Shown: piece after piece, positions 16,072-24,500 of the stretch | How positions within the stretch are numbered: the stretch's first letter is position 1 | How the letters are laid out: every line of letters starts with the position of its first letter | Assembly: GCA_963839995.1 (NCBI GenBank) | Contig: CAWIXH010000001.1 | Span: 186,001 to 250,000 of the forward strand | From: CAWIUB01 sp963839995 | GTDB taxonomy: Bacteria; Actinomycetota; Actinomycetes; Mycobacteriales; Jatrophihabitantaceae | Length of the DNA: 64,000 nt | Reading direction: 5' to 3' | Program-made: the position numbers and the translations under genes | Notes under the pieces: model-generated | Database searches by the model: none | Told to the model about the DNA's origin: nothing | Seen by the model: the letters and a program-made list of their open reading frames with translations, nothing else

Positions 16072-17376
16072 CTACCAGCTGCCGCCGCCGGAGTCGCCGC
16101 CGCCACCGCCGCCCCAGTCGCCGCCGCCGCCACCGCCGCCCCAGTCGCCGCCGCCGCCACCGCCGCCCCAGTCGCCGCCGCCACCGCCCCAGTTGCCGCC
16201 GCCAGCGGAGTCACGTCCGGCGTCGTAGCCCTGGTCGTAACCGGCCCCGTAACCGCGGCCACCCCAGCCGCCCCCGAGTCCTCCGGTCAGCACGCTGGTG
16301 AGCAGCAAGGTCTCCCAGAACGGCGTGGAGTACCAGCCGCCGGGTACACCTCGGCCGCCGCCGTAGTAGTACGGCGCACCCGGCGTGTAGGACGGGTAGC
16401 CCTGGTAGTTGTTGCCTTGGACGGTGACCTGCTGAGCCTCGGTAAGTTGCTCGCCCTGTGGCTCCTCGATGGGCGGCAACTCGGGGCCGGGGTCCAGGCC
16501 GAGTGCCCTGCGTGCCGTGACGGCCGCGTAGAGGCCCTCAAGCGTGGTGCGCCGCGCAGCGGCTAGCTTCTCCACCGTGTCCGCGCTGGCCAGCTGAGAG
16601 CCGGCCGTGTTGAATCGTTCGGACGCGTCGGCCACCGCCTGGCGAGCGGTTGGGTTGTCCTGCGGGTCAAGGGTGTTGACCTCGTTGGCCAGCCGGTCGT
16701 AGTACGGCTCGACCTTGGCGCGGGCGGTGGCCAAGGCTTGCTTCTTCTTGCGCCTGCTGTAGAAGGCCAGCCCGCCGATGCCACCAACGCCGACCGCACC
16801 GAGGCCGACGACCCACGGCCACACCGCCCCGCCTGAAGAGCTGCTGGACGACCCGTTCGAACCACTGGAGACCAGCGGCCCGGTCTGCACGTTGCGCGCG
16901 AAGTCCTGCAACATCGCGGTCAGATCGGGATGATCGCCGCCCAAGGTCAACTGCGCCTTGTTGGCGTTGACGGCCTTCGCCGCCTGCTGCGACGCGTACC
17001 CGGCCTGGTACTTCGAGGAGGCGGCGTCGAACGTGCGGCCGACCACCACGCCGACGGTGATGTGCTTCGTACCGTTGGGATCCAGGGTCCGGCCGATCTG
17101 CGCGGCGAGCGCGCCCGCACTGCCCGAGTTGCTCGGCAGGACGGCGACCTTGATCGTATTGCTCAGCGCACTGCTCACGGCGCCGCGGTTCAGGTTCGCT
17201 TGCGGGTCACCAACATAAAGGTTCGACGACGCGAGCGCCGAAGCTGCGTCGCCGGCCGGGTCGGCGGCGGCGTTCGGCGCCAGCAGGAATGCGGCGCTGA
17301 GCAATGCGGCTGCCACCGCGCCCACCGCACCGGCCGTGACCCCGAGACGTCGCATACCGTCACGGTAGTGCCTCAT
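16072..17376 (-). CDS. secreted/membrane TPM-domain-like protein with Gly-rich repeat tail
   Basis: A 434-residue protein with an N-terminal signal peptide (hydrophobic stretch ending AAADPAG near residue 40), an extracytoplasmic TPM/TLP18.3-like domain, a Ser/Gly linker, a membrane helix near residues 188-208 (WPWVVGLGAVGVGGIGGLAF) followed by basic residues (YSRRKKK), then a cytoplasmic helical region. The last 60 residues are Trp/Asp/Gly repeats, DWGGGGGGG, of 9-residue period. Gly-rich tails of this kind are common in TPM proteins. Its ATG overlaps the stop of the PHP gene, so the two are coupled. Confidence 0.75.
   Translation of the reverse strand: MRHYRDGMRRLGVTAGAVGAVAAALLSAAFLLAPNAAADPAGDAASALASSNLYVGDPQANLNRGAVSSALSNTIKVAVLPSNSGSAGALAAQIGRTLDPNGTKHITVGVVVGRTFDAASSKYQAGYASQQAAKAVNANKAQLTLGGDHPDLTAMLQDFARNVQTGPLVSSGSNGSSSSSSGGAVWPWVVGLGAVGVGGIGGLAFYSRRKKKQALATARAKVEPYYDRLANEVNTLDPQDNPTARQAVADASERFNTAGSQLASADTVEKLAAARRTTLEGLYAAVTARRALGLDPGPELPPIEEPQGEQLTEAQQVTVQGNNYQGYPSYTPGAPYYYGGGRGVPGGWYSTPFWETLLLTSVLTGGLGGGWGGRGYGAGYDQGYDAGRDSAGGGNWGGGGGDWGGGGGGGDWGGGGGGGDWGGGGGGDSGGGSW
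16092..16200. repeat. 27-base tandem repeats encoding the Gly-rich tail
   Basis: Plus-strand units of the form AGTCGCCGCCGCCGCCACCG plus CCGCCCC begin at 16116, 16143 and 16170, each 27 bases apart, with shorter variants beginning at 16092 (24 bases) and 16191. Each unit encodes Asp-Trp-Gly(n) on the minus strand. The array is a simple-sequence tract prone to unit gain and loss, so tail length probably varies between strains. Confidence 0.85.
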
Positions 17377-18239
17377 GCCGACTTGACGATCGGAACTCGT
17401 GCGGTGTTCCGCGCGACAAGTGACTCGTATGCCCCCGGATCGGTCGTGCAGGCCGCCAGCCGCGTCCCCTTGTTCGTGCCGTGGTAGTCCGATGCTCCGG
17501 TCGGGATCAGCCGCAGGTCGGCCGCCAGACCGCGCAGGTGCCTCCGGTCGGCGGCGGTGTGATCCGGGTGGTCGACCTCGATGCCGACCAGCCCCGCAGC
17601 GGCCATCGCCGCGATGACGTCATCGCTGACGACGCGGCCCCGGCGGCGGGCGAGCGGGTGAGCGAAGACCGGAACCCCACCCGCCGACAGCATCAGGTCG
17701 ATTGCGGCGAAGACCTCCGTGTCGGCCTTGCGCACGTAGTACTGGCTGGAGGAGCTGAGCAGGTCGCGAAATGCTTCGTCCACGCTGCCGACAACGCCTT
17801 TCTCGACCAGCACCCGGCCGATGTGCGGACGACCGACCGCACCGCTTCCGGCCAGCTCGCTGACCCGCTGCCAGCTGACCGGCAGCCCGTCCGCGGCCAT
17901 CCTCTCGACGATCGCCCGTCCGCGGCCCAGCCGGTCCGCCTGCAGCCTGGCTCGCTCGGCGCGCAGCCCAGCGTGGTCAGGATCGAAGAGATATCCCAGC
18001 ACGTGCAGGGTGATTCGCGTATCGGCCGCATCGTTACGCCACACGCAGGAGAACTCGGCGCCGGGCACCAGGGTCACGCCGGACGGCAGCGTGGCGATCG
18101 CCTCCGCCCAACCGCCGACCGTGTCGTGGTCGGTGATCGCGAGGACGTCCACCCCGACCGCGGCCGCCCGAGCCACCAGCTCGGCGGGCGAGTCGGTGCC
18201 GTCGGACGCCGTCGTGTGGGTGTGCAGGTCGATGATCAC
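17373..18239 (-). CDS. PHP-domain phosphoesterase
   Basis: A 288-residue PHP metal-dependent phosphoesterase, like the YciV/RNase AM and nucleoside 3',5'-bisphosphate phosphatase group. Metal ligands are seen in the N-terminal motif DLHTHTTASDGTDSP (H6, H8, D13), in TDHDTVGG near residue 38 and in VFAHPLARRR further on. It overlaps the DAO-type gene upstream and the TPM gene downstream by 4 bases each, forming a three-gene coupled operon. Members of this group remove terminal phosphates from nucleotides or short RNAs. Confidence 0.87.
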   Translation of the reverse strand: MIIDLHTHTTASDGTDSPAELVARAAAVGVDVLAITDHDTVGGWAEAIATLPSGVTLVPGAEFSCVWRNDAADTRITLHVLGYLFDPDHAGLRAERARLQADRLGRGRAIVERMAADGLPVSWQRVSELAGSGAVGRPHIGRVLVEKGVVGSVDEAFRDLLSSSSQYYVRKADTEVFAAIDLMLSAGGVPVFAHPLARRRGRVVSDDVIAAMAAAGLVGIEVDHPDHTAADRRHLRGLAADLRLIPTGASDYHGTNKGTRLAACTTDPGAYESLVARNTARVPIVKSA

Positions 18240-19168
18240 CGCAGCTGCGCCACCAGGTCGTGCACCTCGTCGGCGCAGCCCCAGGACAGCGTCACGCCCG
18301 CTCCACCATGCCCGTAGCAGTGGATCACCGGCGGGCCAGACGCCCGATCCTCACGCTCCAGCCGGACGGTCGGCCGTCCCGGCCGCAGCCCGACGCGATC
18401 GCCGAGCACTCGCGTCCCGGCGATCGCCGGGACGATGCGGGCCGCCCGTTCGATGATCTGCCGCGCCACGTCGGGATCCGGCTCGGTTGACCATTCATGC
18501 TCGATGTCCGTCCCGCCCACGACGATGTCCCGCGAGCGTGGCACCAGGTAGGTCGGGCCGTCCTCGTCGAGCCACCACCGCGTCAGTCCGATCTGCTCGA
18601 CGTACACAACCTGGCCACGCACCGGGTACGCCGTAGCGTCACCGGTAAGCGTGCCGCCGGTCAGGCCGGTTGCATTGACCACCACATCCGCGGCGGCCGG
18701 CCAGGTCCCGAGCTCACGCGGCTCGATGGTCGCACCGGCGCGCTGCGCCCGGGCCGCCAGCCACGGCAGGTAGATCGGCATTTCGACCACCGGCGAGTCG
18801 AATGACCAGCCCGCGAGGTACCCGGGCGGCAGATCCTGGCCGCTGGCCCGCGTCACGCTCGGGAGGGCTGCCGCCCACCACGGCCGTCCGCCGTCGCTGC
18901 GGCGCAACTCGGTGCCGGGCGTCAGCCGCACCCCGGCAGCCGGATCGCTTAGCGCCAGCTGGGCGAAGCGGCGGTACGTGGCGCGGGCCCACGCGATGAC
19001 CCGGTCGTACGGCAGCGCCCGGTAGGGGTGCCAGATGGCGGCGGCAACCGCCGAGGTTGTCTGCAGCGGCAGCTCCCGCGCGACGATCTTCACCCGGTGC
19101 CCGCCCTCGGCGAGCACGGTGGCGCAGGTCAGCCCGATCACCCCGGCGCCCACGACGATCACGTGCAC
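18236..19168 (-). CDS. FAD-dependent D-amino-acid oxidase-type oxidoreductase
   Basis: A 310-residue flavoprotein of the DAO superfamily. The dinucleotide fold is VIVVGAGVIGLTCATVLAEGG at the N-terminus. SAVAAAIWHPY near residue 40 and the C-terminal motif CYGHGGAGVTLSWGCA, binding the FAD pyrophosphate, are close to true D-amino-acid oxidases rather than glycine oxidases. It probably deaminates D-amino acids, producing a keto acid, ammonia and hydrogen peroxide. It is the first of three overlapping genes with the PHP and TPM proteins. Confidence 0.85.
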   Translation of the reverse strand: MHVIVVGAGVIGLTCATVLAEGGHRVKIVARELPLQTTSAVAAAIWHPYRALPYDRVIAWARATYRRFAQLALSDPAAGVRLTPGTELRRSDGGRPWWAAALPSVTRASGQDLPPGYLAGWSFDSPVVEMPIYLPWLAARAQRAGATIEPRELGTWPAAADVVVNATGLTGGTLTGDATAYPVRGQVVYVEQIGLTRWWLDEDGPTYLVPRSRDIVVGGTDIEHEWSTEPDPDVARQIIERAARIVPAIAGTRVLGDRVGLRPGRPTVRLEREDRASGPPVIHCYGHGGAGVTLSWGCADEVHDLVAQLR

Positions 19169-19192
19169 CCGGGAAACGCTATCGCTGTCGGC

Positions 19193-19744
19193 TTAGCCCT
19201 CGCGGGGCACGTACGGCACCGGCTGGGTGTTGCGGCTGAACATGACATCCTCCGGGTCGACGTCCGCCTGGGTGCCGAACAGCAGTTTTGACACATCCCG
19301 GTAACGCTGGTTGGGCTGCGGCAGGAACTCGACGCGGCTGAGTGCCTGCTGCTGGCCGGCCGTCTCGAAGATGAACGTGCCATAGTCCAGCGTGCGGCCC
19401 GACAGGGTCTGTTCGAAGGTCAGGTCGGTGACCTTGACGAGCGGCATGATCGCAACCTTTCGCGTGAGCACTCCGCTGATGAGCAGCACTCGGCGGGTGG
19501 TGACGATGAACCGTTCGATGTACCACTCCAGCACAACCCACACGAACCACAACACACTGAACGCGAGGAATGACAAGGCAGTCAGCCGCAGCACCTCGAC
19601 GCTGACGAACAACCACAAGACGAGCAGCCCACCGGCCCAGTACAGCGCGAGCATGCCTACCGCCCAAGCGAGTGAGGCGCCGTGGCGGCGCACTGCGAAG
19701 ACTGGGCGCTCGGAGGGGAGTAGATAGCGATTGACGGCAGGCAC
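19193..19744 (-). CDS. PH-domain (bPH2/YdbS-type) membrane protein
   Basis: A 183-residue protein with two adjacent membrane helices near residues 25-72 followed by a bacterial PH domain. The junction (YIERFIVTTRRVLLISGVLTRK) and the block MPLVKVTDLTFEQTLSGR are characteristic of the bPH2/DUF304 family. The function is unknown; it may be an envelope stress or scaffold protein. Its GTG start at 19744 is immediately adjacent to the stop of a small membrane protein gene, so translation is probably coupled. Confidence 0.8.
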   Translation of the reverse strand: MPAVNRYLLPSERPVFAVRRHGASLAWAVGMLALYWAGGLLVLWLFVSVEVLRLTALSFLAFSVLWFVWVVLEWYIERFIVTTRRVLLISGVLTRKVAIMPLVKVTDLTFEQTLSGRTLDYGTFIFETAGQQQALSRVEFLPQPNQRYRDVSKLLFGTQADVDPEDVMFSRNTQPVPYVPREG

Positions 19745-19906
19745 TCAGCTGCTCAGCTTCTGGATGAATTGGGAGATCCCATTGGCGATGTTGACGATGA
19801 CGTCCCAGATGTTCTGCGTGACACTGGCGGCGAGGTCCGGAGACGTCACCACGAAGAAAATGAGAAACGCGATGACGGCAAAGAAGGTCAGCTTCTTGAC
19901 GTCCAC
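19745..19906 (-). CDS. small single-span membrane protein
   Basis: A 53-residue protein reading MDVKKLTFFAVIAFLIFFVV and then TSPDLAASVTQNIWDVIVNIANGISQFIQKLSS: one N-terminal membrane helix and an amphipathic C-terminal helix. GTG 19906 is preceded by a CGGAG ribosome site at suitable spacing, which distinguishes it from the longer antisense-like open frame upstream. Its stop abuts the GTG of the PH-domain gene with no gap. The function is not recognisable; a small partner of the PH membrane protein is likely. Confidence 0.7.
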   Translation of the reverse strand: MDVKKLTFFAVIAFLIFFVVTSPDLAASVTQNIWDVIVNIANGISQFIQKLSS

Positions 19907-20008
19907 GCCGGCTCCGTTCGGAGTCAATACACAGGTCGTCATCCTTCCTACCGCAAATCCGCCCGTTATGACCATCGGCGCGCCGTCGAATTGCCCCAGC
20001 CTGCCCTC

Positions 20009-20437
20009 ATGAACGAACCCGCCGAGGCCGCCGAACCCGGTCTGCGCGTGCCCTGCGCGGGCGGCATCGTGTTCGACCCATCGTGGCGCATCCTGCTCGT
20101 CCTGCGGGCTCAGCCGCCGTCCGAGGGCACCTGGTCGGTGCCTGGCGGCCGATGCCAGCCAGGGGAGTCCGCGGCGCACGCGTGCGTACGCGAAGTCGCG
20201 GAGGAGACCGGACTTGCCGTCCGCATCGAACGGTTCGCCGGGCGGGTCGAGCGTGCCGGCGTCGGCGGGCTCGTCTACGACATCGCCGATTTCGTCTGTG
20301 CCGTGGACGGCGGCGCGCTGCACCCGGGCGACGACGCCGCTGACGTGCGCTGGGTATCACATGCCGAGCTGGACACGTTCCAGCTCGCCCCGCTGCTGCG
20401 CGAGACCCTCGCCGACTGGGGCGTGCTGCCGCGATGA
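20009..20437 (+). CDS. NUDIX hydrolase
   Basis: A 142-residue NUDIX pyrophosphohydrolase. The NUDIX box GRCQPGESAAHACVREVAEE followed by TGL fits G-x5-E-x7-R-E-x2-E-E-x-G-x. The N-terminal strands CAGGIVFDPSWRILLVLRAQ resemble MutT/ADP-ribose types with a GTWSVPGG turn. The substrate is unknown (nucleotide-sugar or oxidised nucleotide). The start ATG 20009 has no ribosome site and may be leaderless; the longer upstream frame runs antisense to the small membrane protein gene. Confidence 0.85.
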   Translation: MNEPAEAAEPGLRVPCAGGIVFDPSWRILLVLRAQPPSEGTWSVPGGRCQPGESAAHACVREVAEETGLAVRIERFAGRVERAGVGGLVYDIADFVCAVDGGALHPGDDAADVRWVSHAELDTFQLAPLLRETLADWGVLPR

Positions 20438-20461
20438 TCTCCCGTTGCCGGGATGGGATGC

Positions 20462-20968
20462 TCACCGGGCGGTCGGCTCGGGCCGGCCGGGCTGCTCCCC
20501 TCCGCGCGCGTCGATGTACTCCTTGGTGGGCACCATCACCTTGCGGCGGAAGATGCACACGACCGTGCCGTCCTGGTTGTAGCCGATGGTCTCGACATAG
20601 ACGACACCACGATCGGACTTCGACGTCGACGGTGTCTTGTCCAGCACCGTGGTCTCGCCGTAGATCGTGTCTCCGTGGAACGTCGGCGCGACGTGCCGCA
20701 GCAACTCGACCTCGAGGTTGGCGATCGCCTTGCCGCTGACGTCCGGCACAGACATGCCGAGCAACAGCGAGTAGATGTAGTTGCCGACCACGACATTCTT
20801 GCCGAAATCTGTCGTCCGCTCCGCATAGTTGACGTCGAGATGTAGCGGGTGGTGGTTCATCGTCAACAGGCAGAACAGGTGGTCGTCGTACTCGGTCACC
20901 GTCTTGCCCGGCCAGTGCTTGTACACCGCACCGACCTCGAACTGCTCGTAGTAGCGCCCGAACTGCAC
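20462..20968 (-). CDS. MaoC-like hotdog dehydratase
   Basis: A 168-residue single hotdog-fold protein of the MaoC dehydratase family. The block TEYDDHLFCLLTMNHHPLHLD holds the Asp/His hydratase pair, and GNYIYSLLLGMSVPDVSGKA follows. It resembles mesaconyl-CoA and (R)-enoyl-CoA hydratases, so it probably hydrates an acyl-CoA in acid or fatty-acid catabolism. GTG 20968 is preferred because AAAGGAG lies about 8 bases upstream; an earlier ATG at 21007 would add 13 residues with no family similarity. Confidence 0.82.
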   Translation of the reverse strand: MQFGRYYEQFEVGAVYKHWPGKTVTEYDDHLFCLLTMNHHPLHLDVNYAERTTDFGKNVVVGNYIYSLLLGMSVPDVSGKAIANLEVELLRHVAPTFHGDTIYGETTVLDKTPSTSKSDRGVVYVETIGYNQDGTVVCIFRRKVMVPTKEYIDARGGEQPGRPEPTAR

Positions 20969-21065
20969 GTCACCCGCTCCTTTGCTATCGTCGCCAGCCT
21001 CTTGCAATGCGATCCTGCCCTGCGGTCACCCACCGGCTTGCAAGTGGTCGCGCTATCCGGTCATC

Positions 21066-21356
21066 TCACCGGAAGGACGCGGCGATCTGCTGCTCGACGT
21101 CGGCGTACGAGACACCGGCGCGGTTGAGTAATTGACCGATGCCATCCAGCGCGTCGGAGAGCCCCTTGGCGTGCAGGTCGAACTGCTCGTAGAGCGCGGT
21201 GAACTGGGACGCGGCCGCGCCTGACCAGTCCGCTCCGAACAGCGGAGTGAGCTGGGCCTTGAGCGCTTGGTGCGCGCCGCGCACATCCGTTGACGTGCGT
21301 GCGACGCTCCCGCTGAGCGTCTGCAGTTGGGTGGGCGTCACTTTGAGTCCGGACAT
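21066..21356 (-). CDS. WXG100 family type VII secretion substrate
   Basis: A 96-residue helical hairpin protein of the ESAT-6/WXG100 family. W-S-G at residues 44-46 (GADWSGAAA) forms the turn between two helices. A YxxxE tail motif, Y84 to E88 in SYADVEQQ, matches the type VII export signal. Start ATG 21356 follows a GAAGGG ribosome site; 12 extra upstream residues are not family-like. It diverges from the FHA-FtsK ATPase gene, its likely export motor. There is no second WXG100 gene, so it probably forms a homodimer. Confidence 0.88.
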   Translation of the reverse strand: MSGLKVTPTQLQTLSGSVARTSTDVRGAHQALKAQLTPLFGADWSGAAASQFTALYEQFDLHAKGLSDALDGIGQLLNRAGVSYADVEQQIAASFR

Positions 21357-21443
21357 CGGGCAATCCCTTCGGTAGAGACCAATCCGCCGCATGGCGTGCC
21401 GCGACGCTATGGGCGTGCCGACCTGGGCGCAGCCACCTCAGGC

Positions 21444-21477
21444 GATCTGTGGATATCTCTCGCGCTATCCACAGATC
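21444..21477. promoter_or_regulatory. 12-bp inverted repeat resembling paired DnaA boxes, between WXG100 and ATPase genes
   Basis: GATCTGTGGATA (21444-21455) and TATCCACAGATC (21466-21477) are perfect inverted copies with 10 bases between. Each arm contains TATCCACA on one strand, one base short of the TTATCCACA DnaA box. The site lies about midway between the divergent starts at 21356 and 21525 and could control both genes. The 14-base word GATCTGTGGATATC occurs again at 40896-40909. Confidence 0.75.
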
Positions 21478-21524
21478 CGCTCGAGGCTCTGTCCCGGCCG
21501 GGCGATCGGTAGAGACTTCGCGCC

Positions 21525-24500
21525 GTGCAAATTCGCCTGACGCTCCGCAACGCCGACCGGGTGGACCGCGACGTGTTGATCACCGCGCCGCCTGGCGCGG
21601 TGTGGGCTGACGTCGCGCCCGAAGTCGGGTCCCTTCTCGGCACCGCACCTGGCGACGCGCAGCTGTGGAGCGGTTCGGTTCAGCTGGCGTCCTCGGCTCG
21701 GCTCGGAGCGCCCGGCCTGCTAACCGGCGACATCGTCTCGTCCTGCCTGGCAACCGAACGAAAAGCCGTCAGTGCGTCCGCGCCTCGTCTGGAGGTCGTC
21801 GGCGGTCCGGACGCCGGCCTGGTCATGCCGCTGCCGCGCGGCGTACTTACCATCGGCCGGGCTCGTGGCAACGATCTCGAGCTGCGCGATCCAGATGTAT
21901 CGCGTCAACACGCGTCGGTCACGGTCACGGCAGGCGGCCTGAGCCTGCGGGATCTCGATTCCACCAATGGCACCCTGCTCGACGGGCAGCTGGTGGATCC
22001 GGACGGCTCACCGCTGGAGCCGGGGCAGATGGTGCGCGTGGGTGATTCACTCCTGTGCGTCTCGGCGACCGACGAGCCGGCCGCAGCCACCCGGGTCGAC
22101 CGTGCCACGGCGGCGCGGATCGTCAACCGCGCTCCGCGACTACGCCCCGCGTCGGCGGATGCCCGGTGGGATCCGGTCGAGATCCCGCAGCCGACGTCCC
22201 GTGCCACTCATCCGGTGCAGTGGCTGAGCGCCCTGTTGCCGGCGATTCTCGGCGGCGGCCTTGCCCTGGCGACCCGCAACATGATGTTCCTTGCGTTTGC
22301 GGCGCTCGGTCCACTCGCCCTGCTCGGCACGGCTGCGGGAGACCGGCTGCACTGGCGACGGCGTCGACGCCGGGAAGCGATGAGCTTCCGACCACGACGT
22401 GCCGCGGCCGACGCCCAGCTGCACCGGGTGCTTGCCGAGGAGACGGCATTGCGCCGCAGAGCCCACCCCGACCCGGCCGCGGTGGTGCGCACATCCACGG
22501 TGCCGGGCTGCCGGCTGTGGGAGCGGCACCGGTCCGACCCCGACCTGCTCGAGGTGCGCCTTGGGCTCGGCGAACGGCCCTCCGCCGCAAAGGCTCTTCG
22601 TGCGGACCACCTCGAACCGGCCGGAACACTCGTGCACGTGCCAGTGATCGTCGATCTGCGCGGCGGGGCGCTGGGCATCGCCGGTCCGCGCGCGGTCGTG
22701 CTCGCCTCGGCCCGGTGGGTAATCGGGCAACTCGCCACGCTGCACTCTCCGGCCGACCTCGACCTGGCCCTGCTGCTGTCCGACGATGCCGCTCCTGGCT
22801 GGACGTGGACCCGGTGGCTACCGCACCTCGGCGACCGGGTGGCGCGAACCGCACCGCAGCGACAAGCGTTGGTCGAGCGGCTGCAGCGCACCGTCGACTC
22901 CCGCTCGACCACGACCGGCCGGGATCCCGCCGGGTGGCGCGGCAGGTGGCTGGTGGTGCTCGTAGACCCCACCTCCGCACTCGAGCTGACCGCCGGGCTG
23001 GCCCGATTGCTGTCGAGCGGGCCATCCGTCGGCGTGACAGCTGTCTGCCTGGACGAGGAGGAACGGCAACTGCCTAGCGGGTGTGCGGCGATCGCCCGGG
23101 TCGGTGGTGAGACGGGCAGCCGGGTGTCCGTGCATTACGCCGACGCGGCCGACGGTCCGGTGGGCATCCTCGACCGTGTCAGTGCGGCGTGGGCCGAGCG
23201 CGTCTCGCGGGCGCTGGCCCCACTCGCGGACGCTGGTGCCGAGGGCGGCCGGCGGGCTGTGCCGACCGCGGCACGCCTGCTCGACCTGCTGGCGCTGCCC
23301 GAACCGTCACCCGAGCGGCTGCTCGATCGATGGGCCGACGCGGGCGATCCGTCCACGCCGATAGGTGCGGCAGCGAGCGGTCCGATAGTCCTCGATCTGG
23401 TGCGGGACGGTCCGCACGCATTGATCGCCGGTACCACCGGCTCCGGCAAGTCGGAGTTGCTCCAGACCGTCGTCGCGGGCCTCGCTGCCACCAGTCCGCC
23501 CGAGGCGGTGTCGTTCGTCCTGATCGACTACAAGGGCGGAGCGGCGTTCGCCGAATGCGCCGGCCTGCCGCACACCGCCGGGCTGGTCACCGACCTCGAC
23601 TCGCACCTGACGCGGCGTGCGCTGCGGTCGCTCGAGGCGGAGCTGCGCCGCCGTGAGCGCCTGCTCGCGGCGGCGAACTGCTCGGACCTCGCCGGATACC
23701 GGTCGACGGAGTCGGCGGGCGCAGAGCCACTCGCCCGGTTGGTGATCGTCGTCGACGAGTTCGCCGCCCTCGCCGACGAACTGCCCGAGTTCGTCGCCGG
23801 GCTCGTGAGCATCGCGCAGCGCGGCCGCTCACTTGGCGTGCACCTCGTCCTGGCCACCCAGCGCCCAAGCGGTGCGGTGTCCCCGGAGATCCGCGCCAAC
23901 ACCACGCTGCGGGTCGCGCTGCGCGTGACGGACCCCGCCGAATCGATCGACGTCCTGGGCAACGCCCTTGCAGCCAGCATTGACAAGGAGCGTCCTGGAC
24001 GAGCATTCGTCCGGACCGGATCGGCGCTCGTCGAGATGCAGACCGCCCGAATCGGCTGCGTCTCGCCGGCGGCGCCGGACGATATCTCGCTGGTCGCGCT
24101 CGACGGCTGGGGCCAGCTGCCCAAGGCCGAACCGGTCCGTGGCCGCACCATGAGCGACCTGGAGCTGCTCGTCGCGTCGGCACGCGCGGCCGCCGCTGCG
24201 CGCGGCGCGAGCTTGCCTCGCACGCCCTGGCTCCCCCCGCTTCCGACTCACGTTCCGCTGGAACGACTCGACGGGAACACCCCCGTGCACGAGGTGCAGC
24301 TCGCCCTTGCCGATCTGCCCAGCGAGCAGGACCAACGCACCGCATCCATCGACCTCGACGCCGGCGGCTCCGTACTGGTGGTGGGCGCCCCGCGATCGGG
24401 ACGCAGCAGCGTCCTGCGCACGCTCGCCGTCGCAGCGGCGGCGCGGCTGGACGCTGGCCAGCTTCACCTGCAGGTGATCGACTGTGCCGGCGGCGGACTG

